DNA of 64,000 bases from Paraburkholderia sp. ZP32-5 (GTDB lineage: Bacteria; Pseudomonadota; Gammaproteobacteria; Burkholderiales; Burkholderiaceae), in contig NZ_JAJEJP010000003.1 in the NCBI RefSeq assembly GCF_021390495.1, forward strand, positions 558,001 through 622,000, read 5' to 3'. The notes beneath the pieces were generated by a model, which was not told where the DNA came from, ran no database searches, and worked only from the letters and a program-made list of their open reading frames with translations. Of this stretch, positions 51,531 to 60,240 are shown in pieces. Both the position numbers and the translations under genes were made by a program. Positions within the stretch are counted from its first letter, which is position 1; the number at the start of each line of letters is the position of its first letter.

Positions 51531-52406
51531 TCAATTCACGCCATCGGTGCTCATCACGCGCGCCATGCCGCCTACCGGCCGACGCAATGCGATATCGAAC
51601 GGATTGATCTGCGGACCGATCGCTTCGGCCTGGCGGCGCAGCAATTCGACCACCATCGGCAGACGATCGTCGCCGAGCCGCGCCGCTAGCGTACCGACAC
51701 TCAACGCCGCGACCGCCACGCCCGTGCGATCCAGAACCGGCACGGCCACGCCCGCCATGCCGTCGAGCACGCCGCTATTGCGGCCCGCGTAGCCCAACTG
51801 GCGCACGCGTTCGATCTCGGTGCGCAAATACACTTCGTCGAGCACGCCATAGCCGCGCACGCGCGGCACGTTGAAGCGGATGATTTCCTCGCGCTCGGCC
51901 TCGGGCAGAAAGGCCAGGATCGCCAGACTGCCCTGACCCACACCGAGTGCCACGCGCCCGCCGACATCGCCGGTGAACGAGCGGATCGTAAACGGCCCTT
52001 CGCAGATATCGAGGCATACCGCGTCGAAGCCGCTTTTGACGAGCAGAAAGACCGTGTCGCCGAGACTCGCGCACAGCCGCAGTAATGCCGGGCGGCACAA
52101 CGTGCGCATACCGCTCGGATTGCCGGCCTGCGCCGCGAGCGCGAAGAAATCCACGCTGAGCCGATATAGCTTCGAGTTTTCGTCCTGTTCGACGACGCCT
52201 TCCGCGATCAACGCATGCAGGATGCGATGCACGGTGCCCTGCGTGAGGCCGACCGCTTTCGCGATGCGCGTGACGCGCCCGCCATCGGGCTGCGCTTCGG
52301 ACAGGGCACGGATCACCGCGAACGCGCGTTCCAGCATGCTGGGACCGGGCGCCTGCCGAGGCGTAGCGTCGGCGGTGTCGGCATCTCGTTTGACGGCGGC
52401 ATTCAT
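51531..52406 (-). CDS. IclR-family transcriptional regulator
   Basis: A 291-residue IclR regulator. The winged HTH is at about residues 25-85 (MLERAFAVIRALSE, RIAKAVGLTQGTVHRILHALI). The GAF-like effector domain has DTVFLLVKSGFDAVCLD and GRNSGVLDGMAGVAVPVLD. It is transcribed away from the ABC-importer/dehydrogenase operon. Sequence half-sites CGGnnnTTGAAAT occur at its own promoter and upstream of the ABC operon, so it probably controls both. Ligand likely the imported amine or amino acid derivative; unproven. Confidence 0.92.
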   Translation of the reverse strand: MNAAVKRDADTADATPRQAPGPSMLERAFAVIRALSEAQPDGGRVTRIAKAVGLTQGTVHRILHALIAEGVVEQDENSKLYRLSVDFFALAAQAGNPSGMRTLCRPALLRLCASLGDTVFLLVKSGFDAVCLDICEGPFTIRSFTGDVGGRVALGVGQGSLAILAFLPEAEREEIIRFNVPRVRGYGVLDEVYLRTEIERVRQLGYAGRNSGVLDGMAGVAVPVLDRTGVAVAALSVGTLAARLGDDRLPMVVELLRRQAEAIGPQINPFDIALRRPVGGMARVMSTDGVN

Positions 52407-52422
52407 GTTGGCGGCTCACATT

Positions 52423-52621
52423 ATTTCAATGACCGGAACACTATAAAGCGTTTCGTCCGAAAGGGAATCGTCGGGCGCGGTTCGGCACGCTCGCGTTGTA
52501 TTGGCGCCAAAGTAGGGATTGTCCGGACGTCGCGGAGCGGAACATCTGGCATCGAGTTGCGAGAGTTATTCCAGTGTACGGAATTTATTGAAAAAGTATA
52601 TCGATCAACGGAATTTGAAAT
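52423..52621. promoter_or_regulatory. Candidate IclR binding sites in divergent promoter region
   Basis: Site 1, CGGTCATTGAAAT on the minus strand (52423-52435), lies 17 bases from the IclR start. Site 3, CGGAATTTGAAAT (52609-52621), abuts the -35 of the ABC operon. Site 2, ACGGAATTTATTGAAA (52578-52593), precedes site 3 by 30 bases, three helical turns. The similarity is seen; binding is inferred. The remainder of this 302-base gap holds nothing else I recognise. Confidence 0.45.
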
Positions 52622-52650
52622 TGACTGGCGGTAATTTGGCTGGCTAGAGT
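52621..52650 (+). promoter_or_regulatory. Sigma-70-like promoter of the ABC operon
   Basis: TTGACT (52621-52626), 18-base spacer, TAGAGT (52645-52650). The inferred start near 52657 lies about 50 bases before the ATPase ATG. The two IclR-like sites lie just upstream of the -35. Confidence 0.5.
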
Positions 52651-52708
52651 CGGTTCTTCGAGACAGACAATCGCTTGAACCGGCGTCGAACCATCCAAAG
52701 GCCAGATC

Positions 52709-53800
52709 ATGTCGTTCCTCACACTCACGAACGTAACGAAGTCATTCGGCGATCTGCAAGCGGTCGCCGATGTGAACCTGTCGGTGGAAAAAGGCGAGTT
52801 CGTTTCGTTGCTCGGGCCGTCCGGCTGCGGCAAGACCACGACCCTGCAGATGATCGCGGGCTTCGTCGAGCCGACATACGGCACCATCACGCTCGACGGC
52901 CGCGACATCACGCACATGAAGCCGAACAAACGCGGCCTCGGCATCGTGTTCCAGAGCTATGCGCTGTTTCCGCACATGAGCGTCGCCGACAATGTCGGCT
53001 TCGGTCTGGAGATGCGCAGTATCGACAAGACCGAGCGCCAGGCGCGGATTCGCGACGCGCTGTCGCTGGTGCGCCTCGACACGCTCGCGCATCGCTTTCC
53101 GCGTGAACTCTCCGGCGGTCAACGGCAGCGCGTGGCGATTGCCCGCGCGATCGTGATCGCGCCGCCGGTGCTGTTGCTCGACGAACCGATGTCGAATCTC
53201 GACGCGAAGCTGCGCGAAGACATGCAGTTCGAACTGCGCAGCATTCAACGCAAGATCGGCACGACCACGATCATGGTCACGCACGATCAATCGGAGGCGC
53301 TATCGATCAGCGATCGCGTGGTGGTGATGGAAGCCGGCCGCGTCACGCAGATCGATACGCCATACGCGGCGTACGAGCGGCCGGAAAATCGCTTCGTGTC
53401 GCAGTTCATCGGCAAGGCCAACATGCTGCCGGGCACTGTGATCGCGCGCGACGGCGACGCGATCCGTATCGACCTCGGGCACGACCTCGCGGAAGCGGGA
53501 CACACGCGGCAGTTGCCGGTCAGCGATAACGCGATTGGCGTCGGCGACGCGGTCACGCTGTGCATCCGCCCGGAAAAGATGCGCCTGTGCGCGCCAGACG
53601 CCGGACGTGTGCCGGCCACCGTGACGAGCCGCTTCTTCCTCGGCAGCCAATGGCTGTACCGGCTTAACAGCCGGCTCGGCGAAGTGCTGGTGTGCTGCCA
53701 GAACGAAGGCACCGAACCGCTGCCCGAAGGCGCGAGCGTGGGTGTCGACTGGAACAGCGAGGCGATCCGCTTCATTCAACGGGACGCGCGTCATGGCTAG
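52709..53800 (+). CDS. ABC transporter ATP-binding protein, PotA-like
   Basis: A 363-residue importer ATPase. Walker A GPSGCGKTT (36-44), Q-loop in VFQSYALFPHM, signature LSGGQRQR, Walker B LLLDEPMSNLD and switch His in MVTHDQSEA. A C-terminal TOBE domain (about 280-355) is typical of spermidine/putrescine and Fe3+-type ATPases. It is first in an operon with two permeases, three dehydrogenase subunits and a binding protein. It probably powers uptake of a polyamine-like or opine-like substrate. The 3' end overlaps the permease start by eight bases. Confidence 0.93.
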   Translation: MSFLTLTNVTKSFGDLQAVADVNLSVEKGEFVSLLGPSGCGKTTTLQMIAGFVEPTYGTITLDGRDITHMKPNKRGLGIVFQSYALFPHMSVADNVGFGLEMRSIDKTERQARIRDALSLVRLDTLAHRFPRELSGGQRQRVAIARAIVIAPPVLLLDEPMSNLDAKLREDMQFELRSIQRKIGTTTIMVTHDQSEALSISDRVVVMEAGRVTQIDTPYAAYERPENRFVSQFIGKANMLPGTVIARDGDAIRIDLGHDLAEAGHTRQLPVSDNAIGVGDAVTLCIRPEKMRLCAPDAGRVPATVTSRFFLGSQWLYRLNSRLGEVLVCCQNEGTEPLPEGASVGVDWNSEAIRFIQRDARHG

Positions 53801-54707
53801 TACGCTGCCCGCCACCGACGGCAATCAGCTCAAAGCCGGCCGCGTGGGCCGCACGCGCTGGCAGGCGTTCGTGCCGCTCTGGCTGATGTGCGCGCCGGCC
53901 TTTCTGCTATTCGCGGCGCTGGTGCTGGTGCCGCTGCTGATGACGCTGGTGCTGACGTTCTATCGTTTCGATCCGGCCAGCGGCCCGATCGCCGCGTTCC
54001 AGTTCGGCAATTACGCGGAAGTACTGAGTTCGTCGTATTACCACACGATTTTTCTGCGCACCTTCGGCATTGCGTTCCTCGTCACGCTGCTGTGCGCGGT
54101 GATCGGCACGCCCGAAGCCTACGTGTTGTCGCGCATGCGTGATCCGTACCGTTCGCTGTTTCTGCTGGTGATTCTCGCGCCGCTGCTTGTCTCCGTGGTG
54201 GTGCGCGCATTCGGCTGGAGCATGCTGCTCAACACCAACGGCCTCGTGAATCAGGCCTTCGCGCTCGTCGGACTCGGGCCGTACAAGCTCGAATACACGA
54301 CCTTCGCGATCGTGATTGCACTCGTGCATGTGATGCTGCCGTTCATGGTGATTCCGGTGTGGACCGCGTTGCAGAAGCTCGATCCGCAAACCGAAAACGC
54401 CGCGCTTTCACTGGGGGCGTCGCCCGCCACGACGCTGCGCCGCATCGTGTTGCCGCAACTGACGCCGGGCATGCTGTCGGGCAGCCTGATGGTGTTCGGC
54501 TTGTCGGCGAGCGCGTTCGCGATCCCCGGTCTGCTCGGCGGACGACGCCTGAAAGTTGCCGCGACCGCGGTGTACGACGAATTCCTCGGCTCGCTGAACT
54601 GGCCGCTCGGCGCCACCATCGCATTGCTGCTGCTGGTCGCGAATCTGATCGTGATGCTCACGTACTACCGGGTTCTGGAGCGCAGGTACGCCAGAAGTCT
54701 CGGCTAA
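53793..54707 (+). CDS. ABC transporter permease, PotB-like
   Basis: A 304-residue inner-membrane permease with six or so helices. The EAA loop for ATPase contact reads NAALSLGASPATTLRRIVLPQLTPG around residue 215. The start at ATG 53793 is inside the ATPase gene by eight bases; a longer frame from 53742 has no support. The TAA stop lies in a 12-bp tandem repeat. It forms the channel together with the next gene product. Confidence 0.92.
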   Translation: MASTLPATDGNQLKAGRVGRTRWQAFVPLWLMCAPAFLLFAALVLVPLLMTLVLTFYRFDPASGPIAAFQFGNYAEVLSSSYYHTIFLRTFGIAFLVTLLCAVIGTPEAYVLSRMRDPYRSLFLLVILAPLLVSVVVRAFGWSMLLNTNGLVNQAFALVGLGPYKLEYTTFAIVIALVHVMLPFMVIPVWTALQKLDPQTENAALSLGASPATTLRRIVLPQLTPGMLSGSLMVFGLSASAFAIPGLLGGRRLKVAATAVYDEFLGSLNWPLGATIALLLLVANLIVMLTYYRVLERRYARSLG

Positions 54708-54736
54708 TTCATCGGCAAATTCAGCGGCTAATTCAT
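54701..54736. repeat. Three 12-bp tandem repeats across a stop codon
   Basis: CGGCTAATTCAT, CGGCAAATTCAG and CGGCTAATTCAT follow without gaps. The first contains the TAA stop (54705-54707) and the third an identical copy. Confidence 0.85.
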
Positions 54737-54758
54737 CGGCTCGCCTAGTGACACCATC

Positions 54759-55553
54759 ATGAGAAAAAACGGTCCCATTGCACTGATTTTCCACTCGCTC
54801 GTGATCGCATTCGTGCTCGCGCCGCTCGTGATCGTCGTGCTGGTCGCGTTCACGCCCGACGAAACGCTGACGTTGCCCACGCACGGCGTTTCGCTGCGGT
54901 GGTTCCGCGCGATCCTCGAGTACCCGGATTTCATCGGCGCGTTTTTCAACAGTCTGAAACTGGCATTTGCTTCGGCGACGCTATCGCTGATCGTCGCGCT
55001 GCCCGCCGCGCTCGCGATCGGCCGCGCGCGCTTTCCGGGACGTGGCTTTCTGAACGGCCTGTTGCTGTCGCCGCTGGTGATTCCCGGTCTGGTACTGGGC
55101 ATTGCGCTGCTGCGCTTCTTCGCGCTGATCGGCGCGACCGGTTCGTTTGCGTGGCTCGTGCTCGCGCACATGATCATCATCACGCCGTTCGTGATGCGGC
55201 TCGTGCTGGCTTCGGTGAGCGGGTTCGATCGCAGCGTCGAGCACGCCGCGCATTCGCTCGGCGCCGACGCGTGGACCACCTTTCGCCGCATCACGTTCCC
55301 GATGATCCTGCCGGGCATTACCGGCGGCTGGCTGCTCGCGTTCATCAACAGCTTCGACGAATTGACGATGTCGATCTTCGTCACGTCGCCGCAAACCGTC
55401 ACGTTGCCGGTGCGCATGTACATGTACGCGACCGAATCGATCGATCCGATGATGGCTTCCGTATCGGCGCTGGTGATCTTCATCACCGGCGGCGCGATGC
55501 TGTTGCTCGATCGCGTGTATGGCCTGAACCGGATTCTGATCGGCCAGCATTGA
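54759..55553 (+). CDS. ABC transporter permease, PotC-like
   Basis: A 264-residue permease with six helices. The EAA loop HAAHSLGADAWTTFRRITFP followed by MILPGITGG is at about residues 162-190. It pairs with the preceding permease in the importer. A 22-bp-spaced repeat of GCATTGATGTC (55548-55558, 55570-55580) covers its TGA stop and the start region of the next gene. Confidence 0.93.
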   Translation: MRKNGPIALIFHSLVIAFVLAPLVIVVLVAFTPDETLTLPTHGVSLRWFRAILEYPDFIGAFFNSLKLAFASATLSLIVALPAALAIGRARFPGRGFLNGLLLSPLVIPGLVLGIALLRFFALIGATGSFAWLVLAHMIIITPFVMRLVLASVSGFDRSVEHAAHSLGADAWTTFRRITFPMILPGITGGWLLAFINSFDELTMSIFVTSPQTVTLPVRMYMYATESIDPMMASVSALVIFITGGAMLLLDRVYGLNRILIGQH

Positions 55554-55575
55554 TGTCCGCTCGATATCTGCATTG

Positions 55576-55992
55576 ATGTCTTCCACCAATCACGCTCTTA
55601 TGCCGTCCATGTTCCCGTCTGCTCAAGCTGGCGCACCGCAGTGCCAGCCGCAATTCGTCCGCGTGGCGGAAGCGCGGCGTGCACCGCTGCATTTTTTCCT
55701 CGATGGCGAAAGGCTCACCGCGCTGCAAGGCGACACGCTGCTGACCGCCGTGCTGATGCACCAGCGCCATGTGCGCGACAGCGAGTTCAGCGGCGCGCCG
55801 CGCGCGGGCTTCTGTCTGATCGGCGCATGCCAGGACTGCTGGATGCGCACCGAGGACGGCACGCGCGTGCGCGCATGCTCGACGCTCGTGACCGAAGGCA
55901 TGCGCGTGCTTACACGGTTCGCGGTTGCGAAAACTGCCGCAGAAACCCCTGCGGAAACCGCCGCTGCTAATCAGCTCGGAGCCACGCGATGA
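55576..55992 (+). CDS. 2Fe-2S subunit of an opine-oxidase/HcnA-like dehydrogenase
   Basis: A 138-residue small subunit. A ferredoxin-like cluster site is visible as FCLIGACQDCWM and a later Cys in RACSTLV (pattern C-x4-C-x2-C-x11-C). It is similar in order and size to HcnA and the small subunits of opine or D-hydroxyproline dehydrogenases. The start at ATG 55576 is preferred to the TTG before it. The stop overlaps the start of the next subunit gene. Electrons probably pass to the respiratory chain. Confidence 0.87.
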   Translation: MSSTNHALMPSMFPSAQAGAPQCQPQFVRVAEARRAPLHFFLDGERLTALQGDTLLTAVLMHQRHVRDSEFSGAPRAGFCLIGACQDCWMRTEDGTRVRACSTLVTEGMRVLTRFAVAKTAAETPAETAAANQLGATR

Positions 55993-57422
55993 GCGACGAA
56001 CGCGGCATCGTGATCGTCGGTGCTGGACCGGCGGGCGTGCGCGCCGCCGAGACGCTGGTCGCGGCCGGCCTCAAGCCGATCGTGATCGATGAAAACGCCC
56101 GCTGGGGCGGGCAGATTTATCGACAGCCGCCCGCCAATGGCGGCTTCGAGCGGTCGAAAAAAACGCTGTACGGTTTCGAAGCGCACAAGGCCGAAGCACT
56201 GCATTCGACGATGGCGGCGCTGCTCCCTGATGTCGACTATCGGCCGGACACGCTCGCGTGGGCCTGCGAAGCGGGGCGCCTCGATACCTTGCATACGGGC
56301 CGTGAGCTGAGCGTGCCGTTCTCGCATCTGATCATCGCGAGCGGCGCGACTGACCGCGTGCTGCCGGTGCCGGGCTGGACTTTGCCCGGCGTCTACACGC
56401 TCGGCGCGGCTCAGGTCGCGCTGAAATCGCAAGGCTGCGCGATCGGCCGGCGCGTGGTGCTGGCCGGCACCGGACCGTTGTTGTATCTGGTCGCGTATCA
56501 GTACGTGAAGGCGGGCGCGCAAGTCGTCGCTGTGCTCGACACGAGCCCGTTTGCGCAGCAGGTCGCCGCGGCACCGAAACTCGCGCGTGTGCCGTCTACT
56601 TTCGCGAAGGGCCTGTATTACATCGGCTGGCTGACAGCGCATCGGGTGCGGATCGAACGGGATGTGACGCTGGTCGGCATCCATGGCATGGATGGCGTGC
56701 AGGCGCTCGAATGGCGTGTGTCGCGTGACGGTGCGCCGACAGAGACGATCGAATGCGATGCAGTCGGCGTGAGCTTTGGCCTGAAGCCCGAAACGCAACT
56801 CGCCGATCTCGCGGGCTGCCGCTTCCGTTTCGACACGACCAATCGTTGCTGGCTTCCTGAAGTCGATGCGATGGGACGCAGTTCGTTGCGCGGCGTCTAT
56901 CTGGCCGGCGACGGCGCGGGCATCGCCGGCGCGGATGCCGCCGAACTGGCCGGGCGCCGCGCGGCGCTCGCGTTGCTCGACGACCTCGGCATCGCGCGTC
57001 CGCGTGGTCCGGGCGTGCCGGATGCGGCGGCAATCGCGCGCAGTCTGAAACGTATCGCGGTGTTTCGCGAGGGCATCGAAATGGCCTTCGCGCCGCCGCC
57101 GCGGTGCGCGTCGCAATGGCCCGACGACATGCTCGTATGCCGCTGCGAAGAGATCGACGCGGGCACGTTGCGACGTTGCATTCGCGATGGCGACGCAAAC
57201 GAAATCAACCGGCTCAAAGCGCTCACCCGCGTCGGCATGGGCCGCTGCCAGGGGCGCATGTGCGGCGAAGCCGCGCTGACCCTGCTTGCGGAAGAAACCG
57301 GCAAACCGCTCGACGCGGTGGGCCGTTTGCGCAGCCAGCCGCCGATCAAACCGATTCCGCTTTCACCGGAGATGGTGGCCGACGACGTTGCCGAAATTCC
57401 CGTGGAGGCGCGCGATGAATGA
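55989..57422 (+). CDS. FAD/NAD-binding subunit, opine-oxidase A/HcnB-like, with BFD domain
   Basis: A 477-residue flavoprotein. FAD motif GIVIVGAGPAGVRAAETLVAAG at the N-terminus (residues 4-25, family signature), NAD-type motif VVLAGTGPLLYLVAYQYV, and GVYLAGDGAGIAGADAA for the second FAD loop. A C-terminal BFD-like domain carries Cys in VCRCEEID and RCQGRMCGEAAL. It belongs to the HcnABC/OoxAB group. It shares eight bases with the third subunit gene, so the complex is translated together. Confidence 0.9.
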   Translation: MSDERGIVIVGAGPAGVRAAETLVAAGLKPIVIDENARWGGQIYRQPPANGGFERSKKTLYGFEAHKAEALHSTMAALLPDVDYRPDTLAWACEAGRLDTLHTGRELSVPFSHLIIASGATDRVLPVPGWTLPGVYTLGAAQVALKSQGCAIGRRVVLAGTGPLLYLVAYQYVKAGAQVVAVLDTSPFAQQVAAAPKLARVPSTFAKGLYYIGWLTAHRVRIERDVTLVGIHGMDGVQALEWRVSRDGAPTETIECDAVGVSFGLKPETQLADLAGCRFRFDTTNRCWLPEVDAMGRSSLRGVYLAGDGAGIAGADAAELAGRRAALALLDDLGIARPRGPGVPDAAAIARSLKRIAVFREGIEMAFAPPPRCASQWPDDMLVCRCEEIDAGTLRRCIRDGDANEINRLKALTRVGMGRCQGRMCGEAALTLLAEETGKPLDAVGRLRSQPPIKPIPLSPEMVADDVAEIPVEARDE

Positions 57423-58542
57423 CAGCTTGCACTACGACGTCGCGATTGCGGGCGGCGGGCTGGTGGGTTCAGCGGCCGCGTTGGCTCTCGCGCGGCGCGG
57501 CCTGCGCGTGGGTCTGTTCGAGCGACGCTACTGCGGCGCGCAGGCGAGCGGCGTGAACTACGGCGGCGTGCGCTGCCAGGGACGCCCGGTCGAACAGATG
57601 CCGCTCGCGATGCGCGCGCGGCGTGTGTGGGATCGCTTGCCGGAACTGATCGGCATCGACGGTGAATTCACGGTATCGGGACATTTGCGCCTCGCTCGCA
57701 GCGAAAGCGATCTGCGCGCGCTGCAAAGCTGGGCCGATATGGCGCGCGAGCATGGATTGCATGCGCAATTGATCAGCGGCGCGGCGTTCCGCCAACGCTA
57801 TCCGTGGCTCGGGCCGGCGGCCGTCGGCGGCTCGCTGTGCGCGACCGACGGTCATGCGAATCCGCGCCTCGTATCGCCGGCATTTGCGCGGGCCGCGCGA
57901 GCCGCCGGCGCGCATGTGCGCGAGCAAACCGAACTCAGCGACATTCATCACGACGGCACGCGCTTCCAGTTGCGCGCCGGCGATCAGCATATCAGCGCCG
58001 ACTGGCTGATCAATTGCGCGGGCGCGTGGGCCAATACGGTCGCGGGCTACTTCGGCGAGGCCGCGCCGATGAAACCGATCTACCCGAACATGTGGGTCAC
58101 CGAGCCATTGCCGTTGTTCATCACGCACAACCTCGGTGTGTATGGCGGCGGCATCTACGCGCGGCAGGTCGCGCGCGGCAATTGCGTGATTGGCGGCGGA
58201 CGCGGACATGGCGACGGCGAATACGGTCAGCCGTCGACGGAAACTACCCGCGTCGTAATGCGCGACGCGTGCGCGCTGCTGCCCGCGTTGCGCGAGGCGC
58301 TGCTGATCCGCACATGGAGCGGCGTGGAAGGCGAAACGCCCGACGGCAATCCGATCATCGGTGCGAGCCGTACCGTGCCGCGTCTGTTGCATGCATTCGG
58401 TTTTTCCGGCGGCGGCTTTCTGCTTGCGCCAGGCGTCGGCGAAGTACTCGCCGATCTCGTTGTCGACGGTGCCACCGCCACGCCGCTCGATGCTTTTTCG
58501 ATTGACCGCTTTGCCGCTATCGCGACCTCGCCGGCCGCCTAA
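57415..58542 (+). CDS. FAD-dependent amino acid/amine oxidase subunit (DAO fold, HcnC/OoxB-like)
   Basis: A 375-residue DAO-family subunit. FAD motif YDVAIAGGGLVGSAAALALARR and GLFERRYCG near the N-terminus; ATDGHANPRLVSPAFARAA, and the C-terminal GEVLADLVVDG typical of glycine/sarcosine/opine oxidases. GGAGG precedes ATG 57415; a longer frame from 57286 has none. As the catalytic subunit of the heterotrimer it likely oxidises the C-N bond of an imported secondary amine, opine or D-amino acid. Exact substrate unknown. Confidence 0.9.
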   Translation: MNDSLHYDVAIAGGGLVGSAAALALARRGLRVGLFERRYCGAQASGVNYGGVRCQGRPVEQMPLAMRARRVWDRLPELIGIDGEFTVSGHLRLARSESDLRALQSWADMAREHGLHAQLISGAAFRQRYPWLGPAAVGGSLCATDGHANPRLVSPAFARAARAAGAHVREQTELSDIHHDGTRFQLRAGDQHISADWLINCAGAWANTVAGYFGEAAPMKPIYPNMWVTEPLPLFITHNLGVYGGGIYARQVARGNCVIGGGRGHGDGEYGQPSTETTRVVMRDACALLPALREALLIRTWSGVEGETPDGNPIIGASRTVPRLLHAFGFSGGGFLLAPGVGEVLADLVVDGATATPLDAFSIDRFAAIATSPAA

Positions 58543-58574
58543 GCGCCCGTTTAGTGAACCTCAGGAGACCCACA

Positions 58575-59621
58575 ATGAAACTGTTCAAGACGCTCGCGGC
58601 AGTGGCCGCATTGTGCGCATTCGGTGCTGCCGCGCCGGCATGGTCGCAGACCAAAACGATCTACATCGGTATGAACGGCGGTCCGATGGAAAAGGCTTAT
58701 ACGAGCGGGGTGCTGCCCGACTTCGAGAAGGCCAACAACGTGAAGGTGGTGGTGGTGCCGGGCACGTCGTCGGACATTCTCGCGAAGCTGCTCGCCAACA
58801 AGACGAACCCGCAGATCCACGTGGTGTTTCTCGACGATGGCGTGATGGCGCGCGCGGTCAGCATGGGCGTGTGCAGGAAGCTCGATGACGCGCCGGTGCT
58901 GAAAGAACTCTATCCGTTTGCGCGCATGAAGGACGATATGGGCGCGGGCGTGCAGCTCGGCATGACCGGTATCGCGTACAACAAGAAGCTGTTCACCGAG
59001 AAAGGCTGGGCGCCGCCTACCTCGTGGATGGATTTCGCCGATCCGAAGTACAAGGACAAGGTGGTGTTCCAGTCGGCGTCGAGCAGTACCTTCGGCCTGC
59101 ACGGCTTTCTTGCGATCAACCGGTTGATGGGCGGCAGCGAGAAGAACGTCGAGCCGGGCTTCACGAAGTGGCCGACCACGGTCGGCCCGAACGTGGTCGA
59201 GTACATCCCGAATTCGGCGAAGCTTTCCGAGATGATCCAGACCGGCGAAGCGGGTCTGTTTCCTCTGTCGCCGACCGGCGTCGGCGATCTGCAGGACAAG
59301 GGCATTCCGGTTAGCTACGTGAATCCGAAGGAAGGTCCGGTGCTGCTGATGGTCGACCTGTGCGTGGTGAACAACAATCCTGACGAGCAACTCGCTCAGA
59401 AACTCGCGCAGTTCCTGCTGTCGGCGCCGGGGCAGACGAAGGCCGCCGAAGCGGGTAAGCAGATTCCGACCAACCGTCTCGCGAAGATGACGCCGTCGAT
59501 GCAGCAAAGCCTCGGCAGCATCGACGATCTGGTGAAGAAGGTCACGGTGGTGGACTGGGACGCGATCAACGCACATCGCGCGCAGTGGGATGCACGCTGG
59601 AATCGGCAGATCGAGAAGTAA
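58575..59621 (+). CDS. ABC transporter periplasmic substrate-binding protein, PotD-like
   Basis: A 348-residue extracellular solute-binding protein. The signal peptide ends GAAAPAWSQ after a hydrophobic stretch (MKLFKTLAAVAALCAFG). The mature protein begins TIYIGMNGG and has lobes with VVVVPGTSSDILAKLL and GMTGIAYNKKLF. AGGAG precedes ATG 58575. It is the last gene of the operon and supplies the importer with ligand. PotD/Fe-binding-like type (SBP_bac_6/8) fits polyamines, opines or other small organic cations. Confidence 0.93.
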   Translation: MKLFKTLAAVAALCAFGAAAPAWSQTKTIYIGMNGGPMEKAYTSGVLPDFEKANNVKVVVVPGTSSDILAKLLANKTNPQIHVVFLDDGVMARAVSMGVCRKLDDAPVLKELYPFARMKDDMGAGVQLGMTGIAYNKKLFTEKGWAPPTSWMDFADPKYKDKVVFQSASSSTFGLHGFLAINRLMGGSEKNVEPGFTKWPTTVGPNVVEYIPNSAKLSEMIQTGEAGLFPLSPTGVGDLQDKGIPVSYVNPKEGPVLLMVDLCVVNNNPDEQLAQKLAQFLLSAPGQTKAAEAGKQIPTNRLAKMTPSMQQSLGSIDDLVKKVTVVDWDAINAHRAQWDARWNRQIEK

Positions 59622-59811
59622 GGTTCGGTGTCGGAGTTAGTGAAAACTGGGCGTCTGATCTTATTGGCTTTCTCAACGGTGCAGTCACGACGAAGATGTC
59701 TCTGCATCGTGAAAAATGAGAAGGTGCGCCGTCAGTGCCAATGAAAGTGAAAAGTTACGGGGGGCGCGCCCAGTCGCCCCGATAACTGCGCGGACCAGGT
59801 ATTGGTTTCCT

Positions 59812-60235
59812 ATTTGAGCGCATTGCCGTTGCTGTCCGTCAACTGAAGGCCAATGCCGGCAGCAGTTGAAGCGCTTGGCAGCGCGAGCACACCGTTTGTC
59901 GCATCAAGTACCACGTTGACCGGAACGAACTGGTACTGGACGCCATTTCGATTGACCGGACATGCATTGACAGCGATGTCGACGGTTTTCGCAGGGGTGA
60001 ACACCGAGCCTATACCCCTGAACATCGACTGGATATACGACCCACGTCGACTGACACATCCGGCGTCGTGCCCGGGTTTGCCCCTACTTCGCCATAAGCA
60101 AATGGAATTGCTTTGCGAGGAATATTGATTGGATTTCCAACGGATGCGGGCATATCGTCGGTCAGTCCAATGCCGTAATGCGCACGTTAGCATTGGAAAC
60201 CGGCGTCGCCGATAGAACAAAATATCCAGGAGACT
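59812..60235 (-). pseudogene. Frameshifted remnant of a fimbrial adhesin subunit
   Basis: The minus strand encodes FRGIGSVFTPAKTVDIAVNA, QYQFVPVNVVLDATNGVLAL and GIGLQLTDSNGNALK, then a stop at 59810-59812. These match the pilin domain of the two adhesins at 41717-44266 (FTGIGS, NVAVNACP, LDSTNGVLALSS, GIGIQLKDGSGAALK). Further upstream TPDVSVDVG continues in a different frame, as does GIGLTDD, so at least one or two frameshifts are present. The end is cut after LK, where the paralogues run on for about 50 residues. Low-GC in places. The rest of this 619-base gap (59622-59811) has a GGGGCG/CGCCCC hairpin near 59760 and no gene. Confidence 0.75.
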
Positions 60236-60240
60236 TACCC

